Below, piece by piece: positions 1-11,964 of a DNA stretch of 64,000 nt (position 1 is its first letter; every line of letters begins with the position of its first letter). The position numbers were made by a program, and so were the translations under genes. This stretch comes from Oreohelix idahoensis (Eukaryota > Mollusca > Gastropoda > Stylommatophora > Oreohelicidae), in assembly GCA_024509875.1 (NCBI GenBank), contig JAMPIV010008073.1, forward strand, positions 72,001-136,000. Direction: 5' to 3'. The notes beneath the pieces are model-generated. The model had not been told where the DNA came from, made no database searches, and saw nothing but the letters and a program-made list of their open reading frames with translations.

Positions 1-1731
1 AGACTATCTTAAATGAGTCACTGGTAAATTTTCAAATATCAATATGTATTAAGTACTTTTCATTAGTATATATGTGTCCTGATTCAAATACAAAGTGAAC
101 CAGGAATCACAATCAATTTTAATTACAAGTTATATGTACAGAATTTATCAATATGAATCTTGTAGTGACATATTTTATTAATATTATCTTATGTGTGTCA
201 GTTGTGTAGTGGTGCTATGAGGTAATACTGGTTTTGTTCTTTCAAGCTATGTTGTTATTTGTCATCATGACTTCAAGTGTTTGTTTCTGTTGGAACTAGT
301 ATTGGAGATGTTCTCAGTTCCGTTCATTAAAACAATTAATTTCCCCTCTTGTTTTTATACAATGTCAGTTTAAGATGGGGTTACATAATGTTGAGCTCCG
401 CTGGCCACATAGGCTTATCTTTCGTGATGGCGGCAGGAAAAGACTCCTCTGCTCGAGTGCTCCCCTGTTTTCTGGAGACACCTCACTGTTTGCTATATGG
501 ACCAAGGAGTATGCTGTCCGCCTCTGGATTCAGCAAAGCTCTGACCAGGTGCTGCTCAATAACTTTAGGACCACAGTCCCACAATTCATGGAAATAATAC
601 AGAATTACGTTGACTGGCACTGAATATAACACAATTTCGATCTGCCGATGTCCCAGGCTTTTATTTAGAAAAATGTGCACTGGTGCTCAACGCACTGGTT
701 CTGTAGTAAGTTTATTTGCAAATGTGGTGGTGACCTGACGCCTCTAATTGACTATATTGGCAGGTCTAACCAATCGTGCCATGTCTACCCAATCGTTTGA
801 AAAAAAGTACTCCTACTCCCGTTCCCCTGACAACGAAAGATAGTATTTATAGCCCGACTAATCGTGTTTAGCCTTACATTTATTGCGCTCCAATCAAATC
901 GGATTTAACATGGAGACCCATTTCCCGTACAATGGTGGGGTGAAAATCTGCCACTGAGCGATTCTGATTTGGGTGTTGTCTGACACCCTCACTATTTTCT
1001 TTTGGCTATAATTTGTCAATTCCTAGACTATTTGCGTAACGTTTAACATATTCTTTGTCAGCAAGTCCTAAGGAACCCAAATATACAAATTTAAAGGAGC
1101 TAAGTGGCTGCGTTCAAAATATGCACTTTCTTCTACCCCCTGTTTACTTCGAATACGATGTGGTGTCTGGGTACTGTAATGTTTTCAAACGTAAACCAGT
1201 ATAATGTCATATTTCCTAATAAGAATTTTCAGGTTTTTTAAAAACTAACTCTCGTATGGGTAGTGTTTTTTTTTTCCTTTGTCGATTTGAAAAAAGCTAG
1301 TGCATGTGGCCTTACACGCGTGATGGCGGCAATTGTGTATCGCGCGACGCGTGTTTAGTGTTGCATGTGTTCCTCCGATCAGCCCTCCCTTCTATCTATC
1401 CTAAGTCCATCTGTCCGTTCGTTTATGGTAACGTAGTGTAATTAATGCTAGTATTAATTTAGGTCATTAATCAGCTTGCGTATCTCAAGGTTTTTCTTAG
1501 AAAGGCAGTACACGTTTTATTGAAGCAAGCGTGTAATGATGCAGTAGGCTTTTACTATCAACGTGAAACGTTACAATTTGCAGACGAAGGAGAAAACAAG
1601 GGGGATTTCGAGTACAGTCATTGTGACAGCACTGTTCTTTACCATTCTTCTTTCCTTTTATAGAAGTCATTTGTTAGGCTTTACATTTACGTTTTAATTT
1701 ATATATGTGGATTAGAATATTTCACGACAAT

Positions 1732-1733
<2 letters not shown>
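1..1733. repeat. Diverged duplicate segment, copy 1
   Basis: This stretch aligns end to end with 25432-27563, starting at the same words (agactatcttaaatgagtca) and ending at a shared tttcacgaca. The copies differ by many substitutions and small indels, so the duplication is old. The largest difference is a clean 385-bp gap after position 580, where copy 2 carries extra sequence with intron-like ends on the minus strand. Copy 1 is cut on the left by the window edge and on the right by the (TA)n array that opens element A. Short open frames are not conserved between copies (mostly non-synonymous changes and frameshifts), so I do not call a protein here. Confidence 0.8.
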
Positions 1734-1735
<2 letters not shown>

Positions 1736-1829
<94 letters not shown>

Positions 1830-1849
1830 TATGTATATGTATATGTATT

Positions 1850-1935
<86 letters not shown>
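1736..1935. repeat. (TA)n microsatellite at the 5' edge of element A
   Basis: About 200 bp of nearly pure TA, interrupted once near 1828-1852 by a tcatatgtatatg-type motif. A comparable array occupies the same place in the other LTR of element A (9545-9724), so it is probably part of the LTR rather than target DNA. Confidence 0.95.
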
Positions 1936-1937
<2 letters not shown>

Positions 1938-3384
1938 AAGATATTTATTTGTCTGTATACCTGTTATGTTTGAAAATATTTGGTATAAGATTTTGGGTTT
2001 AGATATGTTTCGTTAGAACTTTAGCATAAGGGGCGGATACTCATCTTTGGATTCGAGTAAATGTAAATATGGGGTTGTCCCACTTGAATAGTTGAGGGGT
2101 TAAAACTTTGGCGCATGCCCAGAGGATTGGTCGTCAAGGGCCGTTTCCGTGATGTTGGGTTGCTGAAAGCTGGACGGACAGAAGTCCGAAGATTTTTTCT
2201 TTGCTGTGAAATTCTGGGGAAGGTGACATCGTCTGTATGTCTATAATGTCTAGGTTCCTCCCCAGAATACATTCGTTACGCCAAGGGAATGGCGTGTGCT
2301 GTTATTAGTGTTTTCTAAACCTAAGGTAAAGTGAGAACATTTTCTAGACTTTGCCTAGGGCTAACGATAGGCGGATGCCATATCATCGTTATATATGTAT
2401 TTAATGGATCGTACATGGACGATTCCTTGATTAGCAGCACTAGGAGTGGACATGTGTAACCCTTTGCTATGAGGTATGAAAACCCAAGGTACTAGTTGAA
2501 TATATGAACGGAGCCTTCAGTTATAGTGAGGATATCTTCTGTATGAGCGCCGCTCACTGAGACTTGCGCCATCTTGAATCCCACTTTGGGGTCTGTGTGA
2601 ATCATCGGTCAGAGAACGGAAATATCTTATTATCTGATGGCGATATCACGACCTACATTGTTTTTGGAGTCCACTCTTCGTTATTTATGATTGACAGCAT
2701 AACTATAAAACCCTGTGAAGTTATAGCCTAAAAAGACTTAGCCTGAAGACTTGGTCAGCAGAGGTTCTGCAAGGGAGCATTGTGATGAAAATTATTATTG
2801 TTACCTCAAACTGACGCGATTAGTCAAAGGCATGAAACGACAGACATTCAGAATATATATATACTTGCATACTATTTCGATTAGACTCTCATGCTATACG
2901 TATGCATATTTGATGTTGCCACCTATTCTTCAAGTACCTAACGATTTATTGTGTCAACGTGTTCCTATGACTGTAACTATGCTGTCGGAGTTTACGTCCA
3001 TTAAAAGTGTAAGAAATTATCAACAGCAGTTCCAGACATCTTTGACTTTCACACATGAGTGAATGAGTGCCTTGTACTTGTCAACATACGAACTTTCCAT
3101 ACATTCGCGTAACCTGCATTCTCACTCAATACAAACACTGTCCCTTGTCAGGGCTCCAATACTTGGTGGACAAGATGTCATGTATGCATCTCACTGTGTT
3201 GGTTTGAGTTGACCATCTCCTTCATCACTACACAAGGGAGCATTCATCTATATGACCCAATACACTACACTCAACAATGTGATGTCCATTAACCTGCACC
3301 TATGATAAGACCGTAATCCTACACTTATCGATGTCCAGTGTCCAATCATACATTCATCAATGTGTGTGAATCATACGGTTATCA
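1736..3384 (+). repeat. 5' LTR of element A
   Basis: Matches 9545-11184 apart from roughly 17 substitutions, a 3-base indel and TA-length changes. It ends in ...ggttatca and is followed by one base and then a primer-binding site. Parts of the right half, for example around 2940-3060, are diverged relatives of the element B LTR. Confidence 0.85.
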
Positions 3385-3385
3385 G

Positions 3386-3404
3386 TGGTAGGCCAGATTC
3401 CTGG
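3386..3404 (+). promoter_or_regulatory. Primer-binding site of element A
   Basis: TGGTAGGCCAGATTCCTGG starts two bases after the LTR end. It begins with the TGG expected for pairing to a tRNA 3' CCA. Element B has the same 19 bases at the same place, and element D has a related TGGTAGTCC. I cannot name the tRNA. Confidence 0.75.
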
Positions 3405-4554
3405 GTCCAACCTTCACAGTCTACACCATTTGAAAGTCAACTGCTGTTCAATCCCTGACGCCCCATACGACACACATTAACACCAGTGGAAGAGTTTGCA
3501 GTACAACTCTACAGTCGATGTCAGCGTGACCTGTCTGATCGAGCAAATACGGTAACTAGGTCAGCGCTTGTTGACATTTTTCGCTGTACAGACTACATTA
3601 TACAGAACAGTTGGATCAAGTGAATATTTAACTGTGTTGGCAGGAAATGAAGTACTATTGAGCTGAGAAGTCCTACATCTGTTAGTTATTGTACACATCA
3701 ACGGTGGAGCTTCTATACTGTGTTAAACTTTAAATATACTTAAGGCCAGAATTTGTTATTCATTAAAGTGGCAATTTATTTTGATTGAAAACTGAGCCTT
3801 CTCTGCAACACTCTATCCACAACACATTGCATTATATGATGTATGTATTGATGTTACATATATTTATATATTTATGTTTACATGTTTATATGTAATAGTT
3901 GTTTATATTTCTGTGGGCGGTTGGTGAGGTGACTAATATAGGGTATACCAAGTCTATATAAGTCCTATATTAGTGTTCTGTAGGGGGCAATTTTCTTAAT
4001 TGAAAATTTGCATGCAACATCTGTTGCTATTTTTTGTTAGCTGTGAAGACTGTGCTTATCGTTGTTTTTGTGATATTTTTTCTGTTCTTTAGTTTTGTTT
4101 TGGTTTGTTTGTATTTGTAGGTCTCATCTTTCCTATAATTCAGTTCTATACAACTGTATATTTATACACTGTGGCGTTATTTGTTTTGTTTATTATGGCG
4201 CAGATATCATCATAGGCTCTGTGATTATTTTCTTCTGTTTTTCTATTTAACTTATTTGATTTCTGCGAATGTTTTTGTATTGTCTTTTTTGGTTGTCTTT
4301 TGTTTATGTTGTTGGTTGACATATACTATAAAATATACTTGATCATACACTACTAGCTGTGTAGTGAACATATTAGAAAGAATCAACTGATGATTAATTG
4401 CTGTTATTAGAGGTACACAGTTGATTATACAAGACCTTATTTAAAGGCTTGTTTCCCATAGAGATTGGGATAAAGGGTGCTGATTATTACATTTATTTGG
4501 AGATAGATTTCATTATTGCTATTTCAGGTATCTAGTCACATATTAGTATACATT
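3405..4554 (+). other. Untranslated leader of element A
   Basis: About 1.15 kb with no long open frame. It aligns in blocks with the leader of element B, for example the ggcggttggtgaggtgacta block near 3913 and the ttgcatgcaacatctgttgc block near 4009. A short hairpin (TCCCA at 4454-4458 with TGGGA at 4466-4470) lies about 85 bp before the gag ATG and recurs in element B. Confidence 0.7.
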
Positions 4555-6060
4555 ATGTCGACTTTAGATTACTTTATTGAGCAAGGGAAATCCCTAGGCA
4601 AGACTGGAGATAAGTTGGAAGAGTACGCTACCAGTCAATCTGAGAAAACACAAAAATTGGAAATTGATAAACTGAAAGCTGAGACTGAGCAAAAGAACTT
4701 GCAGATGCAGGTGGAGGAAAGAAGATTCCAGATGGAAGAAAAAAGATTAGAAAGAGAAGCAGAAGCTGAACAAAAGAGATTAGACAGAGAAGCTGAACAA
4801 AAAAGATTAGGAAGAGAAGCTGAGGCTGAACAAAAGAGATTAGAAAGAGAGGCTGAACAAAAGAGATTAGAAAGAGAGGCTGAACAAAAGAGATTAGAAG
4901 CTGAGGCTCAAGAAAAAAGATTACAGAGAGAATCTGAAAATAAAAGATTAGAAGCTGAGGCTGAACAAAAGAGATTAGACAGAGAAGCTGAAGCCGAGGA
5001 GAGAAAAGCAAAAAGGGAACATGAGGAAAAACTGTTAGCATTTGAGTTAGAAAAATTAAAATTGACAAATATGGGTATTGCTAATCAGTCATATGGTAAT
5101 AGTGGTAAACCTTTTACTTACAAGGTCAAGGTACCAGCGTTCAATCCTTCCAGTGATGACATAACATTCTGGCTGGATAGATTTGAACGCTCTGGTCGAG
5201 CTCATAATGTGGATAAATCACAATATGCTAACCAGTTATCAGAAAATTTGAAAGGTGATTCTCTGACTAGTTTAAGTTTGGTTGAAGAGACTGACAAGGA
5301 TAATTATGATGTTATTAGGGCAGCTTTATTGAAAAAATATCAATTAACAGAGGAAGGTTACCGTCTTTTGTTTAAGAAAATGGTACCTGAATCAGGGGTA
5401 GAATTCTCAGAATTCATTGCAAGGACACGTCTTACATTTAATCGTTGGATTGAGCTGTCCAAAACAGAAAAGACATATGAAGCACTTATGGACTTGTTGC
5501 TCAGAGACAAGATTATGTCAAGTGTAAATAAACCATTCCTTGAATTCCTACATGAGCGTAAACCCAAGACACTAAAAGAAATGGAAGAATATTGTACCCA
5601 ATACGTCACGGCACATCCAGGAATTTCCGCAGAGGAAGTCATTATAGGAACTATCCAAGTCATCCATCATGGAGACAACAAGATCATAATTATAGAGATA
5701 CTCATTATAATGAATATGATAATGGTAACCATGAGAACTATGACTCAAACCCAAATAGGGGTTACAATAGAGGAAACAATAATGATTACAGAAGCAATAA
5801 TAATCGAGGTAGATCACAATACAAAAAACATAAATCACATTATCAGGCAAACTCTGCACAGCAAGAGTCACATGAAGCCTATAAACAGACTAAAGATAAT
5901 AATGACGCTAATAATATGGCATGTTCCGCTTTTGATTTTGGGAGAGCATCTCAGTGCCCCCAATGCAAAACATTATTTGAACCAACTACGGTGTCCACTT
6001 TAAGTTGTGGCCATCCTCTTCCCACTCTTCCTGCGTCAGTCGCGCATGATGGAAGAGGTT
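4555..6060 (+). pseudogene. gag: gag of element A (deleted and frameshifted)
   Basis: Structural protein of the retrotransposon particle. The ATG at 4555 is preferred over the one at 4516, because LDYFI...G...GK.G..LEEYA follows it directly, as in elements B and D. Next come about 100 residues of charged heptad-like repeats (R-L-E-R-E-A-E-Q-K type, a predicted coiled coil). A capsid-like region follows, from YKVKVPAFNPSSDD to YCTQYVTAHP. Near 5625 the frame breaks. Compared with element B, a segment of about 150-170 bp after TAHP is missing and reading continues in another frame from about 5630. The tail is Asn/Arg/Gly/Tyr-rich, then C-x2-C-x13-C-G-H (5955-6014). There is no classical CCHC knuckle. 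Confidence 0.9.
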
Positions 6061-6369
6061 CTCTTGTCTTACATAAAGGTTTAGTAAATGACAATCCAGT
6101 CTCAGTTCTTTTTTATTCTGGATGCACCACAATTGGTGTTAGGCAGTCACTTGTAGATCCTTCTCGTGCCACTGGAAAAGTAGTCAAATGTGTAACATTT
6201 GGCGGCACCTTAGAGAAATACTCTACTGCTATCATTAAGATTGCTACTCCTTTCTTTACAGGAGATGTACACGCATGTCTTCTGCCGAATCCGATCGCTG
6301 ATCTTATCATCGGTCGTATTCACGGAGTCAAAGAATGCACTCCACAACAAATTTCCGTTTGGGAAAAAA
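6061..6369 (+). pseudogene. Protease domain of element A, catalytic Asp replaced
   Basis: Retropepsin-like aspartic protease. The active-site strand reads VLFYSGCTT, where family members have D-S/T-G. The codon at 6114-6116 is TAT (Tyr), while element B keeps Asp-Ser-Gly there. The second hallmark, LIIGR followed by I instead of D, lies near 6300. The frame is continuous with the C-terminal part of gag (no gag/pol shift at this point). It closes at 6389 after a one-base gain in an A-run near 6366; the integrase continues in the next frame. Confidence 0.85.
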
Positions 6370-7640
6370 CAAAATATGCAAACTGCTAATGCTGTACTCA
6401 CTAGAGCGCAACCTCTTAATATGCCTCAAACTTCATCTACTGAAGATAATGAAGTACATAACCTAGATGATCACTCGGTAATTTCTCGTGACTCGTTTAT
6501 AAAACAGCAAGAAGATGATCCGACTCTAAAGAAATTCTTCACTCTTGCAACAAAAGGTGATCCGAATAAAGATACAAAGCGTAAATCTTGGATTACAATA
6601 AAGAATGGCGTACTTGTACGTATGGTGCAAGACTCCACTACGTCAAGTCATTCTCAGATTCTTGTGCCCAAGAATTTGAGAGTTAAAATTTTGCAGCACG
6701 CACACGACTCTCAGTGTGCTGGACATATGGGTTTTTCCCGTACAAAGTCAAGAGTTCTTGCGGCTTTCTTTTGGCCTTTTGTGAACAAGGACATACGGAT
6801 TTATTGTCGATCTTGTAAAGTATGTCAAGAGGTCAAATACAAAGGTCCACGCCATGCTGCACCTATTCAGGCTGCAGACGTCCCTCTTCGACCATTTCTG
6901 AAAATGGCGATAGACATCATTGGTCCATTTAAGATCAAATCTGCTAGAGGACATCAATTTATCTTGACGTGTGTTGATATGTGCACACGTTGGCCAGAGG
7001 CTATTCCTCTGAAGAGCATTACTACTGCTGACATTGCAGATGCTCTTTGGCTTATATTTTCTCGTCTGGGATTCCCCGGAGAGATATTATCAGACCATGG
7101 CACCCAACTAATATCGGATACCATGTCTAAAGTAATGTCTACTCTGCAGATAGAGAGATCTTTGAGTAGTATCTGTCATCCTATGTCCAATGGGATGGTC
7201 GAACGGCTAAATAGAACATTCAAAAACTTTCTAGGGAAGATAACTGAGGATCATCCTCAAGATTGGGACAGGGTTTTACCCGCGGCCCTCTTCGCTTACA
7301 GAGAGGTCCAGAATAAACATACAGGATTTTCTCCCTTTGAACTTGTCTTTGGCGCGTGACCGCGCGGCCCTATGTCTTTACTTCATGATCTCATAACCGC
7401 TGATAATATTACCGATGACACAAAATCTTCTTACGAATATGTCATCGCGCTGAGACAAAAGATTATCGAAGCATGCAAATTGGCAACTTCTTCTTCTGAA
7501 TTTGCTAAACAGAAGGCAAGACAATTTGCCAATAAGAAAAGAACCTTCCGACAACTTTGTCCTGGTGACAAAGCATTTTTTTGCTACCTTGTAGGGAAAA
7601 CAGACTTCTTATTTCTTGGAAAGGTCCGTACGATATAATC
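6370..7640 (+). pseudogene. Integrase of element A, upstream of the reverse transcriptase
   Basis: Inserts the cDNA into the genome. The zinc-binding HHCC module (HAHDSQCAGHMG ... CRSCKVCQ) lies at about 6690-6830. The catalytic core has Asp at 6913, Asp at 7093 and Glu at 7201, with 35 residues between the last two (D,D35E). A stop codon (TGA, 7357-7359) replaces the Lys codon seen in element B at FGAKPRG. One base is lost in a T-run near 7580, and a GPY/F-type C-terminal module (W-KGPY ... GKHKTFHINML) follows in the new frame to about 7720. The position ahead of RT is the copia-like order. Confidence 0.92.
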
Positions 7641-9296
7641 TCGAAAATTTCCGATGTTGGCTACATTGTCGATATTGATGGAAAGCATAAAACCTTCCAC
7701 ATCAATATGCTTACGGAATTCCATGAACGTCCAGATTATTTACAGCCTATTTTCCAAGCAACGGACGATTCACCAGTCCAACATGGTCATTACTCATCAC
7801 TGTCCGTAATACAGGATGAGGAAACAAGTTTTTCGGATGTTAATCTTCCGCTTCCGATGATTCCACTTCATTCTAGTGAATCATGGAAAAATGTTACTGT
7901 CTCTCCTGATTTGTCTCTAGGAGAACAGCGAAAAGTTTCGGCTATGTTACAAACATTTCAGGATGTCCTTACTGACATCCCTGGACAAACTCATGTCATT
8001 GAACATGACATTATTCTAACTGACCATAATCCTATTAGGGTCAGACCTTATCCTATCCCTATACATTTTCAAGCACAGGTTGAGAAGGAGTTGGATGAGA
8101 TGATAGATTTAAAAATAATTGAACCATCCACTTCTGCATATTCTTCGCCGATGGTTATTGTTCGAAAAAAAGACAATAACATACGTCTTTGCGTTGACCA
8201 TCGCAAATTGAATCAAGTTACGAAGTTTGATGCTGAACCTATGCCTTTACTAGAAGAGCTACTTACTAGGCTTTCTAAATCTCATTTTTTCACTAAACTA
8301 GATTTTTCTAAAGGATATTGGCAAGTTCCTTTATCTGAACGCGCCAAACCAATTACGGCTTTTTCTACACCTAGAGGCATTTTTCAATGGAATTTCATGC
8401 CTTTCGGACTTATGAACGCACCAGCTACATTCGTTCGCATGATGCATCGAATCCTATCTTATCGGTCAGATGTCATTGCGTACCTAGACGACATCTGTCT
8501 TTTCAGCGATACTTGGGAAGATCACTATTCAGGGTTAGTTGAATTACTATCTACTCTACGCGAGTATAACCTGACAGCGAAACCCTCTAAAGCCTGCATT
8601 GGTTTTAGCGAAATTTCTTTCCTAGGCCATCGAGTCGGTCATGGTTTCCTAAAGACAGAGGACCATAATATAACTAAGATACTTAACATCTCTATTCCTA
8701 AGACTAAAAAGCAAGTGCGAAGTCTCTTAGGTCTTATTCAATTTTATGGAAGATTCATTCCGAATCTATCCTCTATCATGGCACCTCTTTCTACACTACT
8801 AAAGAAAGGGTCGCCTAATATGGTCCACTGGTCACAGGAATGCCAATCCTCTTTGGATAAGATTAAAAATTTGTTTTCAACACCACCTATTTTAGTGTTA
8901 CCTACTACAGATAAGACATTTGTTCTTCGTAGTGACGCTTCATCAACTGGGATTGGAGCGGCACTAATGCAAGAGTACTCTGGAACTCTGCATCCTGTAA
9001 TGTATATCTCCAGAAAACTTAATGCTGCAGAAAGGAATTATTCGGTTTTAGACCGTGAACTATTGGCTATGGTTTGGTCAATTCTCAAACTACAAAGATT
9101 CCTTCTAGGCGCACATTTCATAGTAGAAACCGATCAGAAAGCTCTTACGGCTATACAGAGTAAGAATTTGAAGAGCTCGAGGTCTACTCGATATGCAATT
9201 GCTCTTCAACCTTTTCATTTTTCGGTACGAGCTATCCGTGGATCAGATAATGTGATGGCAGACATTTTGTCTAGATGCCCACATGATTCCACCTAA
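7641..9296 (+). pseudogene. pol: Reverse transcriptase and RNase H of element A
   Basis: One open frame carries the end of the integrase GPY/F module, a linker of about 100 residues, then the gypsy-type RT: STSAYSSPMVIVRKKD, LCVDHRKLNQ, FTKLDFSKGYWQVPL, FMPFGLMNAPATF and the active-site YLDD at 8481-8492. RNase H follows with Asp at 8934 (LRSDAS), ELLAMVW, ETDQKAL and a final MADILSR near 9258. The ORF stops at 9294-9296 right after SRCPHDST. RT/RH motifs look intact even though upstream domains are broken. No integrase follows, which confirms the order. Confidence 0.93.
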
Positions 9297-9544
9297 CTGT
9301 TGGGTCTTGGACTTCTTAACACATCCAACTCTACTACAGTTTTTCTTTTCTATATCAAGATGGATACACATTGTATATTGTAATATAGTGATTGTATCAC
9401 TACTATCACTACGTTCATTGATATATATTCACCGCTACTATTTAATGATTTTTCTTCTTTGTCAATCATGTACTTATAGTGCTTAAATATGAAATTGTTA
9501 TATGCATTGTGACATTGCCAGCATTGTGGTATACGTTGGTGGCA
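9297..9544 (+). other. 3' untranslated region of element A
   Basis: Aligns with the region after RNase H in element B (for example ctactacagttttt and the following block). It stops aligning at gtggtatacgttggtggcaa, where (TA)n begins. About 240 bp present in B, including B's polypurine tract, has no counterpart here. Confidence 0.7.
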
Positions 9545-11184
<1,640 letters not shown>

Positions 11185-11505
11185 AACAGTAACAGTAGGC
11201 ACAACCATAGATGTTTTTTTAGTAATAGTAGTAACGGTAGATGCAGCAATAGAAGTTGTAATACCAATAGTAATAAGAGTAGACACATTAGTTATAGTAA
11301 AAACAGAATCACTAATAATTGTTGCAGTATCTAGCAGAAAGAGTCGTATTTGTAGGGCGGTAAAAGTAACAGTTTCCCCTTGTGTAGTTCGCGTGGCAAA
11401 CTCATCATTTAAGCATATTGCTACAAAAACCATCGCTGCAAAAGCACATGAATGCTTCCTGCAAGGGGACAAGCTGCAATGATATAACATTGCTTTATTA
11501 TGAGT
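11185..11505. other. Degenerate trinucleotide-rich spacer
   Basis: Rich in GTA/ATA/GCA-like triplets (agtaatagtagtaac and similar) and open in several frames because of low complexity. Similar degenerate AGT/AGC triplets follow the GAA array at 27664-27710, so both GAA tracts have this kind of neighbour. No gene seen. Confidence 0.6.
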
Positions 11506-11932
11506 GGAAGGGAAGAAAAAAAAGAAGAAAAAGAAGAAGAAGAAGGAGAAGAAGAAAAAGAAGAAGAAGGAGAAGAAGAAGAAGAAGAAGAAGAAAAAGG
11601 AGAAGAAGAAGAACAGAAGAAGAAGAAGACGAAAACGAAGAAGATAAAGGATAAGGAGAAGATAAATAAGAAGACGAAGAAGAAGAAGAAGAAAAAGAAG
11701 AAGGAGAAGAAGAAGAAAATGAAAAAGAAGAAGAAGAAGGAAAAAAAGAAGAAGAGAAACAGCAGAAGAAAAAGAAGAAGAAGGAGAAAAAAAAAAGAAG
11801 AAAACAGAAGAAGAAGTAGAAATAGAAAAAAGAGGAAGATGAAGAAGAACAAAAAGAAGAAGACAAACAGAAGAAGAAAAAGAAGAAGAAGAAGTAGAAG
11901 AAGAAGAAGAAAAAGAAGAGCAAGAAGCAGTA

Positions 11933-11964
<32 letters not shown>

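Noticed and set aside
375..623. Possible conserved 60-80-codon peptide in both duplicate copies (also 25691-25978)
   Set aside because: Most differences between copies are non-synonymous and frameshifts follow, so no sign of protein selection in this frame.
1705..2016. Tyr-Ile repeat proteins over (TA)n arrays here and at 9479-9807, 30619-30968 and 50348-50636
   Set aside because: Translation of TA microsatellites.
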